From Sphingomonas sp. Leaf22 (GTDB lineage Bacteria > Pseudomonadota > Alphaproteobacteria > Sphingomonadales > Sphingomonadaceae): a DNA stretch of 64,000 bases. Numbering within the stretch: the first letter of the stretch is position 1; every line of letters begins with the position of its first letter. The notes beneath the pieces were generated by a model. It did not search any database. It was not told where the DNA came from and saw nothing but the letters and a program-made list of their open reading frames with translations. The translations under genes were made by a program, and so were the position numbers. This document shows, in pieces, positions 37,229-45,733 of the stretch. The stretch lies in the NCBI RefSeq assembly GCF_001421715.1, contig NZ_LMKP01000041.1, positions 89,382 through 153,381 of the forward strand, given 5' to 3'.

Positions 37229-37674
37229 TGCTTGCCGCGTTCGCGCTGTTGCTCGCGGGTCAAGCGGCGGACCCGACCAGTTTCGCGAGCGATGCGGCCA
37301 TCACCGCCGAGGTCGAGGCGATGGGCAAGGCGATGAAGCCCGATCAGGGCTTCGCCTGGAAGCCGCTGGTGCGCGATGGCGATCGGGTCGCGGCACTGGA
37401 ATATTGGAAGGCGCCGGGACGCCCGGCCGTCCATCCCGATCAGGCCGAATATGCGATCGTGATCGCCGGTGCCGGTACGCTGCGATCGGGTGGCACGATG
37501 GTCGGCGGTCGACAGACCCAGCCGGGCCTGATCGAGGGCGACCGCATTATCGGCGCTACCGAGCGGCCGCTCAAACCCGGCGACGTGATGCTGATCCCCG
37601 CAGGCGTGCCGCACTGGTTCGGGGTCACCGGCGACCGGCTGGTCCTGCTGGGGACCAAGCTGTCGACGAAGTGA
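37225..37674 (+). CDS. Cupin-domain protein, probably periplasmic
   Basis: This 149-aa protein has a short hydrophobic leader (MMLAAFALLLAGQAA) and a single cupin barrel. The two cupin motifs can be seen around HPDQAEYAIVIAGAGTLR and KPGDVMLIPAGVPHWF, with His residues available for metal. It overlaps the preceding oxidoreductase by 4 nt, so the pair is co-translated. It may be an isomerase, epimerase or binding protein for the same sugar-type substrate. Confidence 0.82.
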   Translation: MMLAAFALLLAGQAADPTSFASDAAITAEVEAMGKAMKPDQGFAWKPLVRDGDRVAALEYWKAPGRPAVHPDQAEYAIVIAGAGTLRSGGTMVGGRQTQPGLIEGDRIIGATERPLKPGDVMLIPAGVPHWFGVTGDRLVLLGTKLSTK

Positions 37675-37701
37675 GCGGGCAGGCGCGATGCCCCTGCCCG
37701 C
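37675..37701. terminator. Bidirectional hairpin between convergent genes
   Basis: GCGGGCAGG (37675-37683) pairs perfectly with CCTGCCCGC (37693-37701) directly after the cupin stop and 9 bp from the stop of the convergent TonB receptor gene. No T tract; probably a shared terminator. Confidence 0.6.
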
Positions 37702-37710
37702 CCGCCACGA

Positions 37711-40284
37711 TCAGAACTTCACGCCGGCCCGGGCGTAAAGATACCGCCCGTTGAAGCCGAACGGCGAAAAGCTGGAATAGGGGATGAAGTAGTTGTTGAT
37801 CGCCGTCGCGCCGAGGATCGGGTTGCGCGTCGGATAGACGTCGAACAGGTTGTTCGCGCCGATCGCCAGTTCGAACTGACCCGGCGTCGCGCGGACTTCC
37901 AGATCGGTCAGCCACTTGGGTGCCAGTTCGACGTCGGTCGCGGCCGCGCCGCCCGGCGACAGGGTGTTGCCGAAGCGGTTGGTCCGTGCGGTCACGCCGA
38001 AGATGCCCTGCGACCAGTCGAGACCGGCATTGATCTTCGACCGCGGCTGTCCGTCGGTCAGGCGCAACGATTCCTGCCGTCCGAACAGGGTGACACCGGG
38101 GATTGCCGACAGCGTCGAGCGATCGGTGATGTCGGTCTGGTTGTAGTTGTAGCCGGCGGTCAGCGTGACGCTGCCGATGCCGAGATCGGGAACACGGTAG
38201 GTGCCGACCACTTCCACGCCCTGCGTCCGGGTGTCGATGCCGTTGATGAAGAACCGCGCCGAGGTGATGTCCTGAATCCCGGCACCGCGCAGCACCGCGA
38301 CGACCGCCGCCCCCTGAAGATTTTCGGACAGGATGACCCGGTCGTCGATCTTGATGTTGTAATAGTCGGCGGTCAGCGTCAGCCCGCGGATCGGCGACAG
38401 GGTCAGGCCGCCGCCGATATTGAGCGACTTTTCGGCCTCCAGCTGCCGCGAACCGAGCGCGCGGGCGACCGGGTCGCCGACGCGGAAGGTCCCGATCTCC
38501 ACCAGCGTCCCGCCGATATTCTGCGTGGCGAACGACGAGAAGAACTGCTGCGCAAGGCTCGGCGCGCGGAAGCCGGTCGAGATCGAGCCCCGCAGTGCCG
38601 CCCATTCGACGGGTGCGAAGCGCGCGGCGAGCTTGCCGTTCACCGTATCGCCGAAATCGCTGAAATGTTCGTACCGGCCCGCAGCGACGACATTGAATGC
38701 ATCGCTGACCTTGCCGTCCAATTCGACATAGCCGGCAAAGCTGTCCCGCGACGTGTCCACCGCAGTGGTCGGCGAGAAGCCGGGGAAGCCTTGCGACCCG
38801 GCAGCGGCACCATTGCTGAACGCGAACGGACCGGCGGCGTAGCTTTGGACTTCGCCGGCGACGATCTTGTAGTTCTCATTCCGATATTCGCCGCCCAGCG
38901 CCAGCGACAGTTGCGACAGGAAGCCGACCGCGATGTCGCGCTGCAGGTCGAGGTTTACCGTCTGCTGCCCGAACCGGGTGCCCCCGGCATTGAACGACCG
39001 TTGCGATTGCGGCCCGAACGACGCGTTATAGCTGTTCTCGATCCGGAAATCGAAGCTGTTGGTGCCATAGACATAGGACAGATCGTATTTGAACCCGGCC
39101 ACATCGCCCTTCACGCCCAGCGCGCCGGAGAAATCCTCCATCTGGCTGGTGATGAGCGGCAGGAAGCCGTCGGCGTAGAAGGGCGTGCAGACCGTGCCGG
39201 TGAAGGTGCAGTTGCGCAGATCCTGGATATTGCCATTGGCATCGCGGCCCGAAGCGCGGCGATAGAAAGCGGCGCTTTCGCCGTCGCGAACGCCATAGCT
39301 GCCGAAGATATAGAGTTCGGACGTCGCACCCAGATCGACGCCGCCGTTCAGGAAGAAGTTGAAATCGGTGGTCTTCGCATCGCCATAGCGATGGTTGACG
39401 CGGTCGTAGCTGAATTCGCGCGGATCGACGCCCCCGGTCGACAGCAGCGGATAGTTGCGGCGCGGGTCATAGCCGGCGCGGTCGGTAGGTTCGCGATCGC
39501 GATATTCGCCGGTCAGGTTCAGATAGGCGGTCTCGCCCATCGGCAGGCCCATGTTCGCGGCGAAGGTCACGGTGCGACCGTCGCGGACTTCGCGGTCACG
39601 TCCGGTCTCTTCGAGGACATAGGTGCCGTCGGCGCGGACCTGCGGCTGGCCGTTCGACTGGCGCGCGATTCCCGATACCTCGGCAACACCCTCCATCTGC
39701 GAAATATACTTGCCATAGGTCATCGTCGCGCGACCGCCTTCGCGGCGCTTTAGCTGCACGTTGATGACGCCGGCGATCGCGTCCGAACCATATTGCGACG
39801 ACGCCCCGTCGCGCAGCACGTCGATCCGTTCGATCGCGAGGCTGGGGATGGTGTTCAGATCGACCGCCGACGATCCGCGCCCGACCGACCCGTTGGCGTT
39901 GAGCAGCGAGGTGGTGTGGCGACGCTTGCCATTGACCAGCACCAGCGTCTGATCGGGCGACAGGCCGCGCAGCGTCGCCGGACGGACCACGTCGGTGCCG
40001 TCGGTGATCGACGGTTGCGGGAAGTTGAAGGACGGCACCAGCTGATTCAGCAGCTTGTTGGTTTCGGTATAGCCCGCATTGACCAGCGCATCGCCGGTAA
40101 TGACGTCGACCGGCACCGGGCTTTCCGCGACGGTACGGCCCTGTGCACGGGTGCCGACGACGACGATCTCTTCGCCCGCTGGCACATCGGCGGCGGCCGG
40201 CGGCGCATCGGCGACCTGCGCGAAGGCGGGTATGGCAGTTAGTGCCGTCGACAGAAATAAGGCGGTGAAAACCGGTTTACGCAT
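37711..40284 (-). CDS. TonB-dependent outer-membrane receptor
   Basis: This 857-aa protein has a Sec signal (MRKPVFTALFLSTALTAIPAFAQ), a plug domain with EIVVVGTRAQGRTVAESPVPVDVI, RGLSPDQTLVLVNGKRRH and ERIDVLRDGASSQYGSDAIAGVINV, then a 22-strand-type barrel. The barrel ends in a final aromatic strand (…GRYLYARAGVKF). A C-terminal Phe is the usual signal for barrel insertion. The substrate (siderophore, vitamin or oligosaccharide) cannot be told from the sequence, and no linked regulator or transporter indicates one. Confidence 0.93.
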   Translation of the reverse strand: MRKPVFTALFLSTALTAIPAFAQVADAPPAAADVPAGEEIVVVGTRAQGRTVAESPVPVDVITGDALVNAGYTETNKLLNQLVPSFNFPQPSITDGTDVVRPATLRGLSPDQTLVLVNGKRRHTTSLLNANGSVGRGSSAVDLNTIPSLAIERIDVLRDGASSQYGSDAIAGVINVQLKRREGGRATMTYGKYISQMEGVAEVSGIARQSNGQPQVRADGTYVLEETGRDREVRDGRTVTFAANMGLPMGETAYLNLTGEYRDREPTDRAGYDPRRNYPLLSTGGVDPREFSYDRVNHRYGDAKTTDFNFFLNGGVDLGATSELYIFGSYGVRDGESAAFYRRASGRDANGNIQDLRNCTFTGTVCTPFYADGFLPLITSQMEDFSGALGVKGDVAGFKYDLSYVYGTNSFDFRIENSYNASFGPQSQRSFNAGGTRFGQQTVNLDLQRDIAVGFLSQLSLALGGEYRNENYKIVAGEVQSYAAGPFAFSNGAAAGSQGFPGFSPTTAVDTSRDSFAGYVELDGKVSDAFNVVAAGRYEHFSDFGDTVNGKLAARFAPVEWAALRGSISTGFRAPSLAQQFFSSFATQNIGGTLVEIGTFRVGDPVARALGSRQLEAEKSLNIGGGLTLSPIRGLTLTADYYNIKIDDRVILSENLQGAAVVAVLRGAGIQDITSARFFINGIDTRTQGVEVVGTYRVPDLGIGSVTLTAGYNYNQTDITDRSTLSAIPGVTLFGRQESLRLTDGQPRSKINAGLDWSQGIFGVTARTNRFGNTLSPGGAAATDVELAPKWLTDLEVRATPGQFELAIGANNLFDVYPTRNPILGATAINNYFIPYSSFSPFGFNGRYLYARAGVKF

Positions 40285-40445
40285 GAAAATCTCCCCGGAA
40301 CTGGCGTTTGCGGCCAGTCGTTGCGCGGCCTAGTTCGACCGGGACATTTTCTGACGCAAGCCTACGCCATATGGCGTAACACGATTGTCACGCGCCTGTT
40401 GCCGCGCCGCAACATTGGTTTCGGCGGCGAATCACCGGTTCGGCA

Positions 40446-40474
40446 TTGACAGAAGCAGCCCGCTTGCCTAGTCA
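40446..40474 (+). promoter_or_regulatory. Putative promoter of rplU-rpmA
   Basis: TTGACA (40446-40451), 17-bp spacer and TAGTCA (40469-40474) lie about 65 bp upstream of rplU. The -35 is consensus. Confidence 0.55.
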
Positions 40475-40539
40475 CGATCCACTTGCCGTGTGGGGTATCT
40501 CCACGCGGACATATTGTATTTGAGAAAGAAGCAAGGGCC

Positions 40540-40866
40540 ATGTTCGCAATCGTGCGCACGGGCGGCAAGCAGTATCGCGTTGCCGCAGGAGACAAGATCG
40601 TCGTCGAGAAGCTCGATGGCGAAGCTGGCAGCAACGTGACGCTCGGCGACGTGCTCCTTGCCGGCGAGGGTTCGGAACTGAAGTCGGTCGAAGGGCTGAC
40701 GGTTTCGGCGGAAATCATCGCGCAGGCGAAGGGCGAAAAGGTCATCGTTTTCAAGAAGCGCCGCCGGCACAATTACCGTCGCAAGAACGGTCATCGCCAG
40801 CAGCACACCATCCTGAAGATCACCGCGATCGGCGACCAGCGCGCCGACGAAACCGCTGCCGCCTGA
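40540..40866 (+). CDS. rplU: 50S ribosomal protein bL21
   Basis: This 108-aa protein begins [19 protein letters not shown], the invariant bL21 start, and contains [18 protein letters not shown], the basic 23S rRNA-binding loop. ATG 40540 follows a purine-rich leader (AAGGG); the longer frame from 40483 is not needed. It is a large-subunit protein, transcribed with rpmA 22 bp downstream, the standard bacterial arrangement. Confidence 0.98.
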   Translation: MFAIVRTGGKQYRVAAGDKIVVEKLDGEAGSNVTLGDVLLAGEGSELKSVEGLTVSAEIIAQAKGEKVIVFKKRRRHNYRRKNGHRQQHTILKITAIGDQRADETAAA

Positions 40867-40888
40867 GCGCATACGAGGAGTTTGAACC

Positions 40889-41158
40889 ATGGCACATAAA
40901 AAAGCAGGCGGTTCGTCGCGCAACGGTCGTGATTCGGCCGGCCGTCGCCTTGGCGTGAAGAAGTTCGGTGGCCAGGAAGTGGTCGCGGGCAACATCATCG
41001 TGCGTCAGCGCGGCACCAAATTCTATCCGGGCGTGAACGTCGGCATGGGCAAGGACCATACCCTGTTCGCACTGGTCGATGGCCGTGTGGCGTTCAAGGA
41101 AGGCAAGCTCGGCCGCAAGTTTGCGTATGTCGAGATGCCGGCGCTGGCCGCAGAATAA
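40889..41158 (+). CDS. rpmA: 50S ribosomal protein bL27
   Basis: This 89-aa protein begins [21 protein letters not shown], the conserved N-terminal tail that reaches the peptidyl transferase centre. It continues [29 protein letters not shown] precedes the ATG. It is second gene of rplU-rpmA. In many bacteria obgE follows directly; here obgE lies 3.5 kb further on. Confidence 0.98.
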   Translation: MAHKKAGGSSRNGRDSAGRRLGVKKFGGQEVVAGNIIVRQRGTKFYPGVNVGMGKDHTLFALVDGRVAFKEGKLGRKFAYVEMPALAAE

Positions 41159-41223
41159 CGGGCTACCAACCGGGTCGCCCACCAGGGTGACCCGGGTTCC
41201 GGCAACGGAACCAGCCAACAAGA

Positions 41224-41253
41224 GGGAGGCGGGTCACCCCGGCTCCCTTTTTT
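41224..41253 (+). terminator. Rho-independent terminator of rplU-rpmA
   Basis: GGGAG…CTCCC with inner GGG/CCC pairing forms a GC-rich hairpin followed by TTTTTT (41248-41253), 65 bp after the rpmA stop. Confidence 0.82.
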
Positions 41254-41312
41254 ATTGCTCTCTCCGGCCCCTGCCCGCCTCTGCGGAGGCGCGGCGCATT
41301 GGAGAGATGCCG

Positions 41313-41855
41313 ATGTTCGCCCGTACCGAACGCCTGACCCTGCGCCCCGGCTGGATCGAGGACGCCCCCGCACTTGCCGCCGCGATCGGCCACGATGCCG
41401 TCGTGCGCAATCTGTCGCGTGCGCCCTGGCCGTACACGCTGGCCGATGCCGAAGCGTTCGTGGCCGGATGGCAGGGCGATCCCGGTCCGAACTTCCTGAT
41501 CTTCGCCCATGATAGCGGCCGCTGCGACCTGATCGGTGGAGTCGGAATCGGTCCGCTCGGCGATGTTCCGCACATGATGGGATATTGGCTGACACCGTCG
41601 GCATGGGGCCGCGGCTATGCCGTCGAGGCGGGACGTGCCGCGCTCGACGTCGCGGCGACGCTGGGCATCGGCCGGGTAGTGGCCGGGCATTATGTCGACA
41701 ACCCGGCGTCCGGCGCGGTGCTGCGGCGGCTGGGCTTCGTCGCGACGGGTACGCGCAGTTCGATCCATGCGCGCGCACGCGGCGTCGATGTCGAGACGAT
41801 CGACTATGCGATCGACCTGGCCGAGCGGCGACGGGATCGGCGGCTGGCGGCCTGA
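41313..41855 (+). CDS. GNAT family N-acetyltransferase (RimJ/RimL-like)
   Basis: This 180-aa protein opens FARTERLTLRPGWIEDAPALAAAIG, the typical RimJ/RimL start. The acetyl-CoA loop region is GYWLTPSAWGRGYAVEAGRAAL, followed by NPASGAVLRRLGFVATG. The GGAG at 41301 is best spaced for ATG 41313; ATG 41307 is an alternative. It probably acetylates an amino terminus or small amine; the target is unknown. It has its own promoter region after the rpmA terminator. Confidence 0.9.
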   Translation: MFARTERLTLRPGWIEDAPALAAAIGHDAVVRNLSRAPWPYTLADAEAFVAGWQGDPGPNFLIFAHDSGRCDLIGGVGIGPLGDVPHMMGYWLTPSAWGRGYAVEAGRAALDVAATLGIGRVVAGHYVDNPASGAVLRRLGFVATGTRSSIHARARGVDVETIDYAIDLAERRRDRRLAA

Positions 41856-41929
41856 AGCGCACGGAACGCTCGCGCCGTCCGGCTGGTTGATGGCGGACGG
41901 CGCTGCTGCCGCATGAGAGGACGCCCGCG

Positions 41930-42022
41930 ATGATCGATCCCGACACGCCCGAACAGGAAGAAATGGAAGACGTACAGGAAGAAGCCGCCGAGGAACGCGA
42001 GGAAGAGGGCGGCTATCAGTAA
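41930..42022 (+). CDS. 30-aa acidic microprotein
   Basis: ATG 41930 to TAA 42022 encodes MIDPDTPEQEEMEDVQEEA followed by AEEREEEGGYQ, about half Glu and Asp. A good ribosome-binding site (AGAGGA) lies 9 bp upstream. I recall similar tiny acidic peptides ending in EEEGGYQ in sphingomonad genomes, which supports a real gene, but I cannot verify it here. It would form a single acidic helix; function unknown. Confidence 0.6.
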   Translation: MIDPDTPEQEEMEDVQEEAAEEREEEGGYQ

Positions 42023-42192
42023 TCCGGCGGAGGCGGATGCCTGGCGCTGCACGGCATCCGCATCGACCCGCTTGATCCACGGGTTCTTGGGTTCGCAATA
42101 GCCATCCCGGCCATCGGGACAGGTGAAAGCATGGCGTAGCTTCAGGTCCGCAACTTCCACGCTGGTATGATGGAATCGAAGTTCGTTTCCTT

Positions 42193-42411
42193 ATCGTCAC
42201 CCCGGGCCTGACCGAGACCTCTGCGGAAATAGAAAGGCCAATCGGACAGGACCGATCCCTGTTCCAGCGCTGGACCCCCGCCTGCGCGGGGGTACGGCAG
42301 AAGGCCGGAGATCGGTACTTTCGCAAAGATTTCGGCTTGACCCGGGGTCCCGCTTCTTTCGCGCAGTCAACCAAGGACAGCGGGATCCTGGGTCAAGCCC
42401 GGAATGACGAT
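42193..42411. repeat. Intergenic repeat with inverted ends
   Basis: The 21-bp ends (ATCGTCACCCCGGGCCTGACC and GGTCAAGCCCGGAATGACGAT) are inverted repeats matching at 18 positions. Inside, CTTGACCCGGGGTCCCGCT (42336-42354) and AGCGGGATCCTGGGTCAAG (42379-42397) form a second palindrome, and CCCCCGC/GCGGGGG a third. The GTCATTCCGGGCTTGACCC style is common in alphaproteobacterial intergenic repeats. No transposase. The region 42023-42444 contains no other feature. Confidence 0.65.
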
Positions 42412-42444
42412 ATCAATGGTACGGTACCAGTCACACGCGCATCC

Positions 42445-42642
42445 CTACCCCTCCAACAGATCGAGATAACCGACCACGTCGTTGCTCGTCTGCAGGTACA
42501 AACCAGCCTGTACTTCCGCCGGTTCGCGCGCCGCTGCGGCCATTGCTTCGGCGAGCGTACCGTACAGGATGGTCGTCGCAACGCCGCCTTCGTCGTCGAG
42601 GTGATAGAGGCGGACCGCCGCTGCTTCCGATACCGTTCGCAT
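42445..42642 (-). CDS. Small hypothetical protein
   Basis: This 65-aa protein, MRTVSEAAAVRLYHLDDEGG then TTILYGTLAEAMAAA…GLYLQTSNDVVGYLDLLEG, is a compact alpha/beta protein with real-gene codon use and a purine-rich (CAGGACAGG) leader. It is 39 bp downstream of the metal-hydrolase-like gene on the same strand. I know of no function. Confidence 0.7.
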   Translation of the reverse strand: MRTVSEAAAVRLYHLDDEGGVATTILYGTLAEAMAAAAREPAEVQAGLYLQTSNDVVGYLDLLEG

Positions 42643-42681
42643 CGGCCTGTCCTGCCCCGGCGGTGTCGCCGGAGCAAGCGG

Positions 42682-43530
42682 TCAGGCGCGCGCCAGCCGG
42701 GCCGCTTCGAATTCGCTGTCGACCAATCCGATCAGTTCGCGGTCGTCATGGTTCCACGGATGAAAGCCCGGCAGGAAGAAAGCGAGGTACATGCCGAGCA
42801 CCTTGCGCGCCATGCCGGGGCGGCCAAAAGCATAGGCGAACAACCGCCATTTCACACCCGCTCCTCGGAACCCGTCCTGCGCCAGCAGGTCGAGCATCCC
42901 CGCCGAGCGCCCGCGAAAGAATTTGACGGTGACGATCAGCATTACCAGCGCCTTGACCCGCCAGCGTTTGAACCGGGTCCAGTGCCGCGTGGCGTGGAGC
43001 CACGTGTCATAGGCCACACCCTTGTGCTCGATCTCCTCGATCGCATGCCAGCGCCACAGATCGGCGGCAGCCTGATCGCCGCCGGCGAGATGTGCGGGGT
43101 TGGCGACCAGTTCGTGGGCGAGGATCGCGGTGAAGTGTTCGAGGCACATCGTCGCCGCCAGATTGGCGATCGGCGGCCTGCCACGGGTGATCGCCAGTTC
43201 ATGGTCGACCCGTGCCTCCAGCCGCGACACGTCATACCCCTGATCGGCGACATGGCGATTGAACGCCAGATGCTCGCGCGTATGGATCGCTTCCTGCTTC
43301 ACGAAGGCGCGGATTTCGGCGGCAAGGCGCGGCGGCACGTCGTCGCGATACTGACGGACACTATCGATGAAGAACCCCTCCCCCTTCGGAAAGGTCACCG
43401 ACAGCGCATTGTAGAAGGCGGTGGCGATCGGATCGTCGTTCAGCCACCACCGGCGATACCCGCCGTCGCGCCCGAAGCGCAGGTCGCGCGGGGTGATCGT
43501 CAGATCATCGGGAGTCTTTGCTTTCGCCAC
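42682..43530 (-). CDS. Predicted metal-dependent hydrolase (PF10118 type)
   Basis: This 282-aa protein has histidine- and glutamate-rich helices: FVKQEAIHTREHLAFNRHV, MCLEHFTAILAHELVA and WRWHAIEEIEHKGVAYD. This set of E-x2-H and H-x3-E motifs suggests a di-iron, ferritin-like helical bundle and fits the PF10118 family annotated as predicted metal-dependent hydrolases. A membrane-proximal or membrane segment appears near the C-terminus (VLGMYLAFFLPGF). It is divergent from a TetR regulator with 47 bp between, so it is the likely regulated target. Confidence 0.85.
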   Translation of the reverse strand: MAKAKTPDDLTITPRDLRFGRDGGYRRWWLNDDPIATAFYNALSVTFPKGEGFFIDSVRQYRDDVPPRLAAEIRAFVKQEAIHTREHLAFNRHVADQGYDVSRLEARVDHELAITRGRPPIANLAATMCLEHFTAILAHELVANPAHLAGGDQAAADLWRWHAIEEIEHKGVAYDTWLHATRHWTRFKRWRVKALVMLIVTVKFFRGRSAGMLDLLAQDGFRGAGVKWRLFAYAFGRPGMARKVLGMYLAFFLPGFHPWNHDDRELIGLVDSEFEAARLARA

Positions 43531-43577
43531 GGTTCTGCTCCAACTGATGCCATGCCAGATGTCGACTACTTACAAAT

Positions 43578-44159
43578 ATGTCAATAGTCCGTCGCCGCCT
43601 GTCGCCCGAAGCGTCGCGCGACGCGGCGCTCGATGCCGCCCGCGACCTGTTGATCGAGGCCGGGCCGCTGGCGGTGACGCTGAAAGCGGTCGCGACGCGG
43701 ATCGGGCGGACGCATGCCAACCTGCTTCACCATTTCGGGTCGGCATCGGGGCTGCAAAGGGCGCTGGCCGAACGGATGGCGACGACGATCACCGCGACGA
43801 TCGGCGCGGCGGTGCTGCGCGCACAGGATGGCGATCATGATCCGCGCGAGGTGGTCGACCTGACCTTCGACGCCTTCGACCGGGAGGGTGCCGGCGCGCT
43901 GGCCAGCTGGATGATCCTGTCGGGTAATGACGACGCGCTCGACCCGATCCTCGATGCGATCCATGCGCTGGTCGACCGGCTGGGCAGCGAACAGTCGCTG
44001 AGCGGCATGCCGCTGGCCGAGGAGACGTTGCAGCTGGTGCTGATGGCGCTGGGCGACGCCTTGCTGGGCGGGGCGATGGCCAAGGCGCTGCGGTTGCCGC
44101 GCGACAAGGCGCGCGAACTGGCAGTGCGCAGCCTGATGGCGGTGCGGGCGGGCGGTTGA
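43578..44159 (+). CDS. TetR/AcrR-family transcriptional regulator
   Basis: This 193-aa protein has an N-terminal helix-turn-helix, ALDAARDLLIEAGPLAVTLKAVATRIGRTHANLLHHFG (residues 16-50), of TetR type, and a helical ligand-binding domain. It is divergent from the PF10118 gene 47 bp away, which it probably represses. Its end overlaps the TTG start of the following acetyltransferase. The inducer is unknown. Confidence 0.9.
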   Translation: MSIVRRRLSPEASRDAALDAARDLLIEAGPLAVTLKAVATRIGRTHANLLHHFGSASGLQRALAERMATTITATIGAAVLRAQDGDHDPREVVDLTFDAFDREGAGALASWMILSGNDDALDPILDAIHALVDRLGSEQSLSGMPLAEETLQLVLMALGDALLGGAMAKALRLPRDKARELAVRSLMAVRAGG

Positions 44160-44647
44160 TACCGGTCCGTCCGGCGGTGGCGAGCGACGCGGCGGCGATC
44201 GCGGACATCCTCGTGCCGATCGTCCGGGCGGGGGAGACCTATGCCCTCGACCGTGACATCACGCCGGAACAGATACTCGCCTATTGGCACGCACCGGGCA
44301 ACAGCGTGTTCGTCGCCGAGGTCGACGGCGAGGTGCTCGGCAGCTATTTCTGTCGGGCGAACCAGGCCGGCGGCGGGCGGCACGTCGCCAATTGCGGCTA
44401 TGCGACACATGCGGATGCGACCGGGCGCGGGATTGCGCGCGCGATGGCGGTCCATTCGTTGGCGCATGCGCAGGCGGCGGGGTTTCGGGCGATGCAGTTC
44501 AACTTCGTGGTCGCGAGCAACGTCCGTGCGGTTCGGCTGTGGCGGTCGCTGGGCTTCGAACGGGTCGGGTGCCTGCCCGGCGCGTTCGAGCATCCGATCC
44601 TGGGCGAGGTCGACGCCATCGTGCTGTACCGGCGACTTCGACCATAG
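44156..44647 (+). CDS. GNAT family N-acetyltransferase
   Basis: This 163-aa protein starts at TTG 44156, overlapping the TetR stop by 4 nt, which suggests translational coupling; no ATG is available near the N-terminus. It opens IPVRPAVASDAAAIADILV and has the acetyl-CoA motif ATHADATGRGIARAMAVHSLAHA, followed by SNVRAVRLWRSLGFERVG. It resembles phosphinothricin-type or L-amino-acid N-acetyltransferases. Substrate unknown. Confidence 0.88.
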   Translation: MIPVRPAVASDAAAIADILVPIVRAGETYALDRDITPEQILAYWHAPGNSVFVAEVDGEVLGSYFCRANQAGGGRHVANCGYATHADATGRGIARAMAVHSLAHAQAAGFRAMQFNFVVASNVRAVRLWRSLGFERVGCLPGAFEHPILGEVDAIVLYRRLRP

Positions 44648-44686
44648 CCCCTTCCCCCTTGCGGCGAGTCCGACTAAGCGGACGAC

Positions 44687-45733
44687 ATGCATTTTCTCGA
44701 TCAAGCCAAGATCTTCGTCCGGTCGGGCGGGGGCGGCCCCGGCGCCGTCAGTTTTCGCCGTGAAAAATTCATGGAATATGGCGGTCCCGACGGCGGCAAT
44801 GGCGGCAAGGGCGGCGACATCATCTTCGAAGCGGTGCCCGGGCTGAACACGCTGATCGACTTTCGCTATACCCAGCATTTCCGCGCACCGCGCGGATCGG
44901 GCGGATCGGGGTCGAACCGGACCGGTCCGGGCGGGCGCGATCTGGTGATCCGTGTGCCGGTGGGGACGCAGGTGCTGGCCGAGGACAAGGAAACCGTCCT
45001 CGCCGACTTCACCCGCGCCGGCCAGCGCGAGGTATTCCTGCGCGGCGGCGATGGCGGGCGCGGCAATGCCAGCTACAAGACCTCCACCAACCGCGCGCCG
45101 CGCCAGCACGGCACCGGCTGGCCGGGTGACGAGGCGTGGGTCTGGCTACGGCTGAAGCTGCTTGCCGATGCCGGGCTGGTCGGGCTGCCCAATGCCGGCA
45201 AGTCGACCTTCATCAACGCGGTGACCAATGCGAACGCGAAGGTCGGCGACTATGCGTTCACCACCACCCGGCCGCAGCTGGGCGTGGTCAGCCACAAGCA
45301 GCGCGAGTTCGTGATCGCCGACATCCCCGGCCTGATCGAGGGTGCGGCGGAAGGGGCCGGGATCGGCGACCGGTTCCTGGGGCATATCGAGCGGTGCCGG
45401 GTGCTGCTGCACCTGATCGACAGCCATGTCGACGATCCGGTCGCGGCGTACCGGATCGTGCGCGGCGAACTGGAGAATTACGGCGCGGACCTTGCCGACA
45501 AGCCCGAGGTGATCGCGCTGAACAAGGCCGATCTGCTCGATGAGGAACTGACCGCCGCGCTGATCGCCGAGCTGGAGGCCGAAAGCGGTGCCAGGGTGCT
45601 GCCGCTGTCGGGCGCAACCGGACAGGGGCTGGAGGCGGTGCTCGACCGGCTGATCGAGGCGATCGGGCCGAGCGAGATGCACGCGCAGGACACGGGCGAC
45701 GACGAGGAACCGCGCGAATGGTCGCCGATTTAG
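44687..45733 (+). CDS. obgE: GTPase ObgE/CgtA
   Basis: This 348-aa protein has the glycine-rich Obg fold ([34 protein letters not shown]) in residues 1-158. The G domain follows with G1 GLPNAGKST, switch regions, G3 DIPGL, G4 NKAD and G5 LSGATG. It is an essential GTPase of 50S assembly and the stringent response. ATG 44687 gives the canonical length. Its last 16 bases overlap the proB start. Confidence 0.97.
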   Translation: MHFLDQAKIFVRSGGGGPGAVSFRREKFMEYGGPDGGNGGKGGDIIFEAVPGLNTLIDFRYTQHFRAPRGSGGSGSNRTGPGGRDLVIRVPVGTQVLAEDKETVLADFTRAGQREVFLRGGDGGRGNASYKTSTNRAPRQHGTGWPGDEAWVWLRLKLLADAGLVGLPNAGKSTFINAVTNANAKVGDYAFTTTRPQLGVVSHKQREFVIADIPGLIEGAAEGAGIGDRFLGHIERCRVLLHLIDSHVDDPVAAYRIVRGELENYGADLADKPEVIALNKADLLDEELTAALIAELEAESGARVLPLSGATGQGLEAVLDRLIEAIGPSEMHAQDTGDDEEPREWSPI

